Assembly: GCA_018824145.1 (NCBI GenBank)
Contig: JAHJHC010000062.1
Coordinates: 1 to 41,451, forward strand
Source: Candidatus Omnitrophota bacterium
GTDB taxonomy: Bacteria; Omnitrophota; Gorgyraeia; Gorgyraeales; Gorgyraeaceae
Reading direction: 5' to 3'
Length of the DNA: 41,451 nucleotides
Below the pieces are notes generated by a model. That model was not told the DNA's origin, ran no database searches, and saw only the letters and a program-made list of their open reading frames with translations. Positions 32,354-39,449 of the stretch are shown one piece after another; within the stretch, counting starts at the first letter, position 1, and each line of letters begins with the position of its first letter. The position numbers and the translations under genes are program-made.

Positions 32354-34852
32354 ATGACCCAGGAATTTTACCCATTCAAAGATATTGAAAAAAAGTGGCA
32401 GAAGAAGTGGGGAAAACAGGGGATGTTTAAAATGGACCCTGGTTCTTCTAAAGCAAAGTATTATTGTTTAATGATGTTTCCTTATCCTTCTTCAGCTCTT
32501 CACGTCGGTCATGGGAGGAATTATATAATAGGAGATGTGGTAGCGCGCTATAAGATTATGAGAGGATTTAATGTGCTTGCGCCGATGGGTTGGGATGCCT
32601 TTGGCCTGCCTGCTGAGAATGCCGCGATAAAAAGTGGTATCCATCCTAGAATTTCGACTCTGAATAATATAAAGACAATGAAGAAACAGCTTCTTTCCTG
32701 GGGTGTAGGTTATGATTGGGATAGAGAAGTCACTTCCTGCGAACCTGATTATTATAAATGGACGCAGTGGATATTTTTACAGCTTTACCAGAAAGGCCTC
32801 GCGTATAAAAAAAAGGCAGCCGTAAACTGGTGTCCGTCGTGCCAGACAGTATTGGCAAATGAGCAGGTTGTAGACGGTGGCTGCGAAAGGTGTTCTACGC
32901 AGGTTGAGCTGCGCAATCTAGAGCAGTGGTTTTTTAAAATTACCGACTATGCTCAGACCCTCTTGGATGATCTGGACCTTTTAAATGATTGGCCGGAGAG
33001 GGTGAAGTTAATGCAGAAAAATTGGATATCGAAAAGCGAAGGCGTAGAGATAGATTTTAAGGTTGTAGATACTGATATTACATTGAAGTGTTTTACTACA
33101 AGAGTAGATACGATTTATGGCGCTACATATATGGTAATGGCCCCTGAACACCCGTTGATCGATGATTTGATAAAAGGATCCGAGAATGAGAGCGAAATAC
33201 GACGATTTATCGACGAGGTTAAAAAAGAAAGTGTCTTGGATAGGGTATCAGTTGATATTGAGAAGAAGGGAGTTTTTACAAATAGATATGTAGTAAATCC
33301 TGTCAATAATAAAAAGATACCGCTTTGGATAGCAAACTATGTATTGATGGAATACGGGACCGGCGCAGTAATGGCAGTGCCTGCGCATGACCAGAGAGAT
33401 TTTGAGTTTGCAAAAAGATATGATTTAGCTATAGACCTTGTTATAGATAATCCCAAGGCACCTCTCAGGGCAGAAGACATGAAAGAGGCCTTTGTTGAAG
33501 AAGGGGTCATGGTGAATTCCGATAGATTCAATGGAATCTCAAGCCTCGAGGCTATGGGAAAGATAGCTGATTATATGGAGAAAGAGGGTATAGCCAGACG
33601 TGGTGTACATTATAAGTTAAGAGACTGGTTGGTCTCTAGACAGAGATATTGGGGCGCGCCAATACCTATTGTTTATTGTGATAAGTGTGGTATCCAGCCG
33701 GTAAAGGAAAAAGACTTACCTGTTTTATTACCCGAGAATATTAAATTCAAACCCCATGGTGAATCGCCGCTGAAGGATGTTAAAAAATTTGTGGAGACAA
33801 AATGTCCCAAATGCAGTTCAAAGGCCCGGCGGGAGATAGATACCATGGATACCTTCGTTGATTCAAGCTGGTATTTTTTAAGATATTTATCTCCAAAGGA
33901 CGATAAAAGGGCATTTGATAAAAATATGGTCAATGAATGGCTGCCAGTGGATCAGTATATCGGAGGCGTAGAACATGCGATCTTACATCTCATGTATTCC
34001 AGATTTATTGTAAAGGTGCTTTACGATATGGGGTATATAGGTTTTAAGGAACCGTTTGCAAGGCTTTTTACCCAGGGTATGATTATAAAAGATGGCAGAA
34101 AGATGTCCAAGTCAAAGGGGAATGTTATAAGTCCTGACGCACTTATTGATAAGTACGGCGCAGATACTGTTAGATTTTACACGCTGTTTATCGGGCCTCC
34201 TGAAAAAGATGCTGAATGGAATGATCGTGGAGTGGAAGGTGCCTGGAGGTTTTTGAATAGAGTATGGCGGCTTGCCCCGTACGAAATTTCGGTTAATCCT
34301 ACTGCAGAAGCAGAATTTCGTACGGGGCTTGGTTTGCCAACTTCACCACTCAGGCGCAAAACTCATCTGACTATTAAAAAAGTTACTGAAGACATCGAGG
34401 GGGCTTTTCATTTTAATACTGCCCTCAGTGCCATAATGGAACTGGTAAACGAGATTTATTTATATGCAGGTATCCAACATCCAACATCCAGCATCCAGCA
34501 ACCAGCATCAAACATTGAACTAAAACAAGCCATAGCTACTGTCGTAACACTACTTGCGCCCTTTGTTCCGCATATTGCTGAAGAGATGTGGGAAAAGTTG
34601 GGGAACAAGAAAAGTGTTTTTGACCATAGTTGGCCTGGATACGATCCGCAGGCGCTTAGTCAGGATAAGATTATTATGGTTATCCAGATAAACGGCAAGG
34701 TCAGGGCACGCGTAGAAGTCCCTGCAAAAGTATCTGAAGATGAGATAAAAAAGGCAGTATTGGAGAATCCTGTTGTTAATAAATGGATAGAGGAAAGGCC
34801 CCTGAAGAAATTCATAATCGTGCAGGGGAAGTTAGTGAACCTGGTAATATAA
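32354..34852 (+). CDS. leuS: Leucyl-tRNA synthetase
   Basis: About 832 residues from ATG 32354 (MTQEFYPFKDIEKKWQ, matching family starts; the TTG at 32324 upstream would add ten unlike residues). Charges tRNA-Leu in the cytosol. Catalytic HIGH-type HVGH is at residues 50-53 and KMSKS at 583-587; the CP1 editing domain with GTGAVMAVPAHD lies between; the anticodon-binding part is at the C-terminus, ending KFIIVQGKLVNLVI. Two stretches encoded by repeat DNA interrupt the C-terminal half: about residues 641-659 (an inverted repeat, 34274-34328) and 707-720 (heptamers, 34472-34513). Both lie in linkers and keep the frame, and all key motifs remain, so the enzyme should work. tRNA-Leu(CAA) lies about 0.9 kb upstream. 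Confidence 0.97.
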   Translation: MTQEFYPFKDIEKKWQKKWGKQGMFKMDPGSSKAKYYCLMMFPYPSSALHVGHGRNYIIGDVVARYKIMRGFNVLAPMGWDAFGLPAENAAIKSGIHPRISTLNNIKTMKKQLLSWGVGYDWDREVTSCEPDYYKWTQWIFLQLYQKGLAYKKKAAVNWCPSCQTVLANEQVVDGGCERCSTQVELRNLEQWFFKITDYAQTLLDDLDLLNDWPERVKLMQKNWISKSEGVEIDFKVVDTDITLKCFTTRVDTIYGATYMVMAPEHPLIDDLIKGSENESEIRRFIDEVKKESVLDRVSVDIEKKGVFTNRYVVNPVNNKKIPLWIANYVLMEYGTGAVMAVPAHDQRDFEFAKRYDLAIDLVIDNPKAPLRAEDMKEAFVEEGVMVNSDRFNGISSLEAMGKIADYMEKEGIARRGVHYKLRDWLVSRQRYWGAPIPIVYCDKCGIQPVKEKDLPVLLPENIKFKPHGESPLKDVKKFVETKCPKCSSKARREIDTMDTFVDSSWYFLRYLSPKDDKRAFDKNMVNEWLPVDQYIGGVEHAILHLMYSRFIVKVLYDMGYIGFKEPFARLFTQGMIIKDGRKMSKSKGNVISPDALIDKYGADTVRFYTLFIGPPEKDAEWNDRGVEGAWRFLNRVWRLAPYEISVNPTAEAEFRTGLGLPTSPLRRKTHLTIKKVTEDIEGAFHFNTALSAIMELVNEIYLYAGIQHPTSSIQQPASNIELKQAIATVVTLLAPFVPHIAEEMWEKLGNKKSVFDHSWPGYDPQALSQDKIIMVIQINGKVRARVEVPAKVSEDEIKKAVLENPVVNKWIEERPLKKFIIVQGKLVNLVI
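34274..34328. repeat. Palindromic repeat inside leuS (15-bp arms)
   Basis: GCCCCGTACGAAATT (34274-34288) and AATTTCGTACGGGGC (34314-34328) are perfect inverse copies around a 25-base centre that itself holds CTGC-AGAA-GCAG. The GC-rich arms contrast with the AT-rich gene. The repeat is translated in frame as part of LeuRS (about residues 641-659). Confidence 0.88.
34472..34513 (+). repeat. Six heptamer repeats (ATCCARC type) inside leuS
   Basis: Units ATCCAAC, ATCCAAC, ATCCAGC, ATCCAGC, AACCAGC, ATCAAAC follow without gaps for 42 bp, so 14 codons are added in frame (HPTSSIQQPASN-type peptide). Confidence 0.88.
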
Positions 34853-34856
34853 AATT

Positions 34857-34922
34857 TAGATACTAGATCCTTGATCCTGGTATTACCTACAAGCATCCAG
34901 CATCAAGTATCCAGCATCAAGA
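34857..34922. repeat. Heptamer repeats between leuS and the next gene, in both orientations
   Basis: TAGATAC, TAGATCC, TTGATCC (34857-34877) and then ATCCAGC, ATCAAGT, ATCCAGC, ATCAAGA (34895-34922) belong to the same 7-bp family as in leuS, first in inverse then in direct sense. TTGATCCTGG (34871-34880) can pair with CCAGCATCAA (34898-34907) with one mismatch, forming a hairpin. The array ends 4 bases before the next ATG, so it takes the place of the leader and no clear ribosome site is seen. Confidence 0.8.
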
Positions 34923-34926
34923 AATT

Positions 34927-36111
34927 ATGCTGAAGAAGCTTCTTTTTATTACACTTTTTATATTATTGTCTTATAATACAAGGGTTCATGCAGACACTAT
35001 CTATTTGAAGAATGGCAATAAGATCACGGGTATTATAACGAAAGAAGAGAGTGAGTCTATAGGGATAGATATAAATATCGGCGCGACAGTTACTTTTTCC
35101 AGGCAAGATATAGAAAGAATAGAAAGGGATTCTGATCTGGAACAAACCAAGATAAAAGAGGAATGGGAGTCTGAAAAGGCCAGGAAAGAAGCGGAGAAAA
35201 AAGAAGAGGATGCTTTTGAAGAAGGCCAGAGAGATAAAGGCCTAGTTGATTATGAAGGTAAATGGGTCACACTGGAGGAAAAGGAACGTTTACAGGCAGC
35301 AAGCATAGCTAAGGGTGGTCCTGTATCTCCTAGTCACAGGGAATCCGTATATAAAAAAGATTCAAAGAAGGCATCTGGGTTTGCAAAAAAATTGCTCAAA
35401 AAAGGCAAATGGCTTATACGTGAGACCGAACACTTCTCTATTTTTTATAAAGATCCGGCTCAAGCAAAGATAGTGAGCGATAAGGCAGAATATTATTTTG
35501 AAAAGATAGTATATGATCTCGGATATGAGGGTGAGATAGCCTGGGATGAGAAATGCCGCGTATATATCGTAGAGAGCGTTGAAGAGTGGAAGGTCTTTTT
35601 TGAAGATATTGGGTTTAATCCAGATTTGGCAGGAGGATTTGTGCCGAATTACGAGGAAAAAGAGATGTTTTTATGTGCCTTGTCAGAGGGGTATCTAGCA
35701 GTTACGTTTCCGCATGAATTGACCCATCTTATATTTAGGGAAATAGCTGATAAGAGTACCATACCTCTGTGGTTGAATGAGGGGTTGGCGAATTACGAGG
35801 CGAGCCTGACGAGCGTTTCAAATGAACTCCTCATGAAATATATAACAAAAGGCCGGCATATCCTCCTGGGGGATCTCTTGCGTATGACGGATTATCCCGA
35901 AGGAAAAGAAATGAGGGAGCTTTTCTATGCGCAGTCGGAGAAATTAGTGGCATTTCTGATTACGCAGTATGGAAGAGAAAAATTCAGAAAATTTTGCGAA
36001 TTGATTCTTAAAGACAGATCCTTTAAGGATTCAGTCCTTAGCGTTTATAAAGCGGATTTTAAGGATCTGGAAGATTTTAATATAAAATTGGTAGAATATA
36101 TCGTTAGGTAA
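34927..36111 (+). CDS. Secreted peptidase-MA-like gluzincin with N-terminal SH3-like part
   Basis: 394 residues with a signal peptide (LLFITLFILLSYNTRVHA). DTIYLKNGNKITGIITKEE...GATVTFSRQDIERIE (about 22-70) is a small beta domain often seen in envelope proteins. A charged coiled coil (about 75-150) follows, then a peptidase-MA-like domain: HFSIFYKDP, VYIVESVEEW, FPHELTHLIF with the HELTH zinc site, and WLNEGLANYEA carrying the third ligand Glu. All zinc ligands are present, so a working periplasmic peptidase is possible. ATG 34927 follows the heptamer array directly. Next gene 12 bp downstream with an AAAAAGGAGG site. Confidence 0.82.
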   Translation: MLKKLLFITLFILLSYNTRVHADTIYLKNGNKITGIITKEESESIGIDINIGATVTFSRQDIERIERDSDLEQTKIKEEWESEKARKEAEKKEEDAFEEGQRDKGLVDYEGKWVTLEEKERLQAASIAKGGPVSPSHRESVYKKDSKKASGFAKKLLKKGKWLIRETEHFSIFYKDPAQAKIVSDKAEYYFEKIVYDLGYEGEIAWDEKCRVYIVESVEEWKVFFEDIGFNPDLAGGFVPNYEEKEMFLCALSEGYLAVTFPHELTHLIFREIADKSTIPLWLNEGLANYEASLTSVSNELLMKYITKGRHILLGDLLRMTDYPEGKEMRELFYAQSEKLVAFLITQYGREKFRKFCELILKDRSFKDSVLSVYKADFKDLEDFNIKLVEYIVR

Positions 36112-36123
36112 AAAGGAGGAATA

Positions 36124-36480
36124 ATGGTTAACACATCTTTGAAAATTTTCTTAGTTGTAATATTCATCTTATCTCTACAGGCTTGCGCAGATGTTAAAGT
36201 ACCGACTGCAGAATATGCATTGACACACCCGCTAAGCACTAAGACAATGGTGGTTCCTGGCACGAGCAAAGGTGAGGTTCTTGAAAAATGGGGTGAACCT
36301 TCTGATATAATAGATGAGGGTTATGATGACAGGGGTATTAAGAAAGAGGCATGGATATATGAGGCGTGGTTCCCCAATACCCCGATAGACTTTAGGCATC
36401 TCTCAAGAAGAAAGAAGATTTATTTTACAGGTGATTTTGTAACAGGGCATGAGGATATAGAAGATGAAAAACCCTTATAA
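36124..36480 (+). CDS. Small lipoprotein with BamE/SmpA-like sequence
   Basis: 118 residues. Type II signal (FLVVIFILSLQAC, Cys 22) makes it a lipoprotein. The stretch GTSKGEVLEKWGEPSDI with EAWIYEAW later resembles the small alpha-beta fold of BamE/SmpA-OmlA proteins, where a helix precedes a G-x-P turn and a W-Y strand. The match is short, so the assignment is weak. RBS AAAAAGGAGG supports ATG 36124. It overlaps the next gene by 17 bp. With the BamD-like protein at 39450 it may belong to outer-membrane assembly; this is inference. Confidence 0.7.
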   Translation: MVNTSLKIFLVVIFILSLQACADVKVPTAEYALTHPLSTKTMVVPGTSKGEVLEKWGEPSDIIDEGYDDRGIKKEAWIYEAWFPNTPIDFRHLSRRKKIYFTGDFVTGHEDIEDEKPL

Positions 36481-36970
36481 TAGCAGTAAAAAAATATATT
36501 ATATTTTATTAGTTATTACCTGCGTAATAATAATCTTTGCATCTGTGTCGATTAAAAGAGAAGCGATAGGCGCACCTGAATATGATGTGTCTATAGGGAA
36601 TAAAGATGCCTTAAAGGCTTATATCGGAGACCTGTCTTTAATAATGATGGAAGTCGATATCATGTTGAGGACCTTAGGGTCAACCACTTTATCCTTAAAG
36701 ACATTTAAAGAATCTATCAAGGGTATGGATGTGTATATTACTAAGATCGAACGCATGCAATATCCTGAGGTTATGTCGAGGCTGCACAAGATGGTTTTAT
36801 TATCGTTCAAAAAATTCAGGATGGGTTTTCTAATGTTTTCGATTGAGGAAAGAGATATCGGTGCTAGGCTGTTTAAAAGCGCCAGGTACTTGTTAAAATA
36901 TGCGGCAGACGATATGGTTAGTATTGTGGAAAAGGAAGGGTGGCGCGTAGAGAATAAGACAGAGGAGTGA
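36464..36970 (+). CDS. Membrane-anchored helical protein of unknown function
   Basis: 168 residues not recognised. A single N-terminal membrane helix (IYYILLVITCVIIIFASVSI, about 9-28) precedes a mostly helical outside domain (LKAYIGDLSLIMMEVDIMLRTLG, TFKESIKGMDVYITKIERM, RLHKMVLLSFKKFRMGF, ARLFKSARYLLKYAADDMVSI). Start ATG lies inside the lipoprotein gene (17-bp overlap), and the next gene begins 5 bp after its stop, so it is part of a tight operon. The composition suggests a four-helix bundle in the periplasm. Confidence 0.7.
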   Translation: MKNPYNSSKKIYYILLVITCVIIIFASVSIKREAIGAPEYDVSIGNKDALKAYIGDLSLIMMEVDIMLRTLGSTTLSLKTFKESIKGMDVYITKIERMQYPEVMSRLHKMVLLSFKKFRMGFLMFSIEERDIGARLFKSARYLLKYAADDMVSIVEKEGWRVENKTEE

Positions 36971-36975
36971 TATAA

Positions 36976-37653
36976 ATGAAAAAGTTTGTTTTATGTATTG
37001 GCCTATTGTTTATTTTCTTATATTTTTGGTATAGTGAGGCCTATTCAACAGAAGAGAATAGACAATCTCAACAGCAGGCTATACAGGCCCGCGAGCTCCC
37101 TCAGAATACACAACCGAGAAGGCCTATACTTCCGCCTGTTGTTCCTTCTGCTGTATCAACAGTTTCGCCTACATCTTCTCCTCATATTGCTATACCTCCT
37201 GTTAGTGTACCGTATCAGCATCCTAATACTACCATTCATAATGTCCCGAGCTTTCCTGCACAAATAGCAGTGCCTAGAATAGATGTTTCTCCTGGTATCC
37301 CGAATATGCCGATAATCGGATACACATTATCAGAGGTGGTAGATATAGGACATAATGAGGATGGGGCACAATGGATAAAAGTAAAAGACGAAATTTTTGA
37401 TGTGCCTGATCCGTTAGAAATAAAGGTTGACCCAAAGACTACTAATATAAGAGAGAGAGAAACCCCGTTGAACTTTAGGGATATAAAAAAAGGAGATACC
37501 GTCAGCGTTGTTTATAATAAAGATCCTGAAACCGGAGAGAATACAGCTAGCTTTATAGGAGTTTTGACTGAAGAAGATTTAAAGGTAATGGAAGAAAGTC
37601 TTAAATCAGGGTTGAATGTAATAGAAGAGGGAAATATATCTCCCGAAGAGTAA
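36976..37653 (+). CDS. Secreted proline-rich protein with C-terminal beta domain
   Basis: 225 residues. A signal peptide (FVLCIGLLFIFLYFWYSEAYS) is followed by a Gln/Pro/Ser-rich, probably unfolded region (about 26-110: RRPILPPVVPSAV, SPTSSPHIAIPPVSVPY). The C-terminal 110 residues are ordered: IGYTLSEVVDIG, EIFDVPDPLEIKVDPKTT, LNFRDIKKGDTVSVVYNKDPETGENTASFIGVL. The last segment looks like the small beta-barrel seen in many periplasmic proteins (DUF5666-like style). Unknown function; spans or binds the wall by its Pro-rich part, perhaps. AGAGGAG site at 36961-36967. Confidence 0.7.
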   Translation: MKKFVLCIGLLFIFLYFWYSEAYSTEENRQSQQQAIQARELPQNTQPRRPILPPVVPSAVSTVSPTSSPHIAIPPVSVPYQHPNTTIHNVPSFPAQIAVPRIDVSPGIPNMPIIGYTLSEVVDIGHNEDGAQWIKVKDEIFDVPDPLEIKVDPKTTNIRERETPLNFRDIKKGDTVSVVYNKDPETGENTASFIGVLTEEDLKVMEESLKSGLNVIEEGNISPEE

Positions 37654-37666
37654 CTTGATTAGTTAA

Positions 37667-37999
37667 ATGTTGGTTTTTTCAAAATCCGAAAGATATATTA
37701 TTTTAACATTTCTCGTCGTGGGCCTGTTTTCTGCAGGCCTTTTTTATTACGGAAAAGTTTCCGGCTTTGAGGTTAAAACGATTAATATTAATGAATCCGA
37801 CTCTTTAATAGATATCAATACGGCTAGCGCTCAACAACTTGAACGCCTACCAGGAATAGGCCCTGTCTTAGCGCAAGATATCGTTGTTTACAGACAGAGG
37901 ACAGGCTTGTTTAAAAGGATAGAAGAATTAAAGCATATAAAAGGAATCGGCGATAAGAAGTTTGAGAAGATAAAGGATTTGATAAGAATCAGTGAATAA
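37667..37999 (+). CDS. comEA: ComEA helix-hairpin-helix DNA-binding protein
   Basis: 110 residues: an N-terminal membrane helix (IILTFLVVGLFSAGLFYYG), a short linker, and a tandem helix-hairpin-helix domain IDINTASAQQLERLPGIGPVLAQDIV...FKRIEELKHIKGIGDKKFEKIKDLI. ComEA binds double-stranded DNA in the periplasm and ratchets it toward the ComEC channel during natural transformation. It overlaps comEC by 8 bp, the standard neighbour. No strong ribosome site before ATG 37667. Confidence 0.95.
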   Translation: MLVFSKSERYIILTFLVVGLFSAGLFYYGKVSGFEVKTININESDSLIDINTASAQQLERLPGIGPVLAQDIVVYRQRTGLFKRIEELKHIKGIGDKKFEKIKDLIRISE

Positions 38000-39413
38000 A
38001 AGACCTCTCGCTATAATAGCTATTTTCTTTATATTAGGGATTATATTAGCAAGGTCTCTGCCTGATTCAATTAGGTTCCCCCGTATATTTATAAGCACAT
38101 TAATTTTTATTTTAACCTCTTTTATATTTTCGAAATATCATAAAATCTCAAATATCTTATTGCTTTTGTCAATAACCTCCTTTGCATCGCTTTTATATAT
38201 AAATTCTCATATCTATTCAAATAATCATATAAGCCATTTTTTAGCAGAAGAAAAACTTAAGACAAGTATAGCCGGAGTTATAAAAAGCCCTGTATTAACG
38301 CGAAAACCCTATTATGGAAAGATTAATTCTACATATCTATTTGAAATAGAAGGAGTAAAGGTTAATGAGGAATGGCTGGGATTAGAAGGATTAGCTCAGA
38401 TAAGGCTCCAGACAGAAAAGGATTATGCGTATGGTGATAGGTTGCTTGTGAAGGGGACGGTAAGGCGACCTCGCAATGACAATTATTACCGTGAATATCT
38501 GGAGCGGCAAAATATATTTGCCCTTATCAATACAAAAGAGAACTATGTAACTTTGTTGGAGCAGGGCTACAAATCAAATCCTGTCTTGAAATATACCTAT
38601 TTAATCCGGGAAAGGCTCAAGGCCCGAATCATAGAGAAGATGCCTCTTGAAAAAGGGGCTTTTCTTAGGGCTATCCTTATGGGTGACCGTTCAGAACTTC
38701 CAAAACATATCCAGACCTCTTTTAAAAATTCAGGCACCATGCACATATTGGCCATAAGTGGTCTTCACATCGGGCTTATTGCGTTATTAGTAATGTATTT
38801 ATTAAGATTTTTGAGAATGCCAAGAGGCCTTTATTACATATTTACAATACTATTTCTGATATTTTTCATTCCGTTTACTCTCTCGCGGCCTTCTGTTATG
38901 AGGGCTGTCTTGATGGCTTGTGTATTTCTTGTCGGGAGGCTGTTAGGAAGGGGCGTGGATGTGTATAACTCTCTCGGAATAGCAGCCGTTTTTATATTAA
39001 TCAAAAACCCGAAGGATCTGTTTAATGTTGGATTCCAACTTTCTTTTCTGGCTGTGCTTTCTATACTATTTTTCGTCCCCAAGTTTATGAAATTACTGGA
39101 GAGATATACAGATCACTACATAAAAAAATATTTTTGTATGAGTTTAACAGTCTCAATAACAGCCTGGCTTGGGACCGCTCTTTTGATCTTATATTATTTC
39201 AGGATAACTACTCCTATTGCCATTATTTCCAATCTTTTTATCATACCCGTCCTATTTATATTGTTAATAGGCAGTTTTGCCTTTTTTTTATTGGGTTGGT
39301 TGCCTTTTGCGGGAAGTTTTTTAATTGGATTTAATAGTCTTTTTGCAGGGATAATATTTGAATTGGCGGATTTTTTTGGTTCTTTGAGATTTGGACATTT
39401 TTATCTCGGTTGA
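37992..39413 (+). CDS. comEC: ComEC/Rec2 DNA-uptake channel, short form without beta-lactamase domain
   Basis: 473 residues. N-terminal membrane helices and an OB-like DUF4131 domain (about 90-190: GVIKSPVLTRKPYYGK...YGDRLLVKGTVRRP) precede the competence domain with LRAILMGDRSELPKHIQTSFKNSG and HILAISGLHIGLIALLVMYLL, then about seven more helices to the end. It forms the inner-membrane channel for single-stranded DNA. Typical ComEC proteins run to 700-800 residues with a C-terminal metallo-beta-lactamase nuclease-like domain; this one stops after the membrane part and the next gene starts at once, so that domain is absent, not frameshifted. The BamD-like gene's promoter overlaps its stop codon. 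Confidence 0.93.
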   Translation: MNKRPLAIIAIFFILGIILARSLPDSIRFPRIFISTLIFILTSFIFSKYHKISNILLLLSITSFASLLYINSHIYSNNHISHFLAEEKLKTSIAGVIKSPVLTRKPYYGKINSTYLFEIEGVKVNEEWLGLEGLAQIRLQTEKDYAYGDRLLVKGTVRRPRNDNYYREYLERQNIFALINTKENYVTLLEQGYKSNPVLKYTYLIRERLKARIIEKMPLEKGAFLRAILMGDRSELPKHIQTSFKNSGTMHILAISGLHIGLIALLVMYLLRFLRMPRGLYYIFTILFLIFFIPFTLSRPSVMRAVLMACVFLVGRLLGRGVDVYNSLGIAAVFILIKNPKDLFNVGFQLSFLAVLSILFFVPKFMKLLERYTDHYIKKYFCMSLTVSITAWLGTALLILYYFRITTPIAIISNLFIIPVLFILLIGSFAFFLLGWLPFAGSFLIGFNSLFAGIIFELADFFGSLRFGHFYLG

Positions 39414-39437
39414 CATATATGTGCTATATATGATAAT
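39410..39437 (+). promoter_or_regulatory. Promoter of the bamD-lptE-holA unit, almost leaderless
   Basis: TTGACA at 39410-39415 (overlapping the comEC TGA) and GATAAT at 39432-39437, 16-bp spacer. RNA would start near 39444, only about 6 nt before ATG 39450, and no ribosome site is present. Confidence 0.6.
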
Positions 39438-39449
39438 ATCTATGGAATA

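Noticed and set aside
34472-34922. Heptamer clusters as a degenerate CRISPR array
   Set aside because: Units are 7 bp, directly adjacent with no spacers, and no cas gene is present. They are short tandem repeats.
36986-37267. Plus-strand 93-codon frame overlapping the Pro-rich secreted gene
   Set aside because: The frame at 36976 has a clear signal peptide, ribosome site and ordered C-terminal domain; the other frame is a Leu/Tyr-rich by-product of it.
39134-39334. Possible extra gene or frameshifted ComEC part within comEC
   Set aside because: The comEC frame is intact to 39413 with continuous membrane helices, and the overlapping frame has no ribosome site or domain. The missing domain is an absence, not a frameshift.
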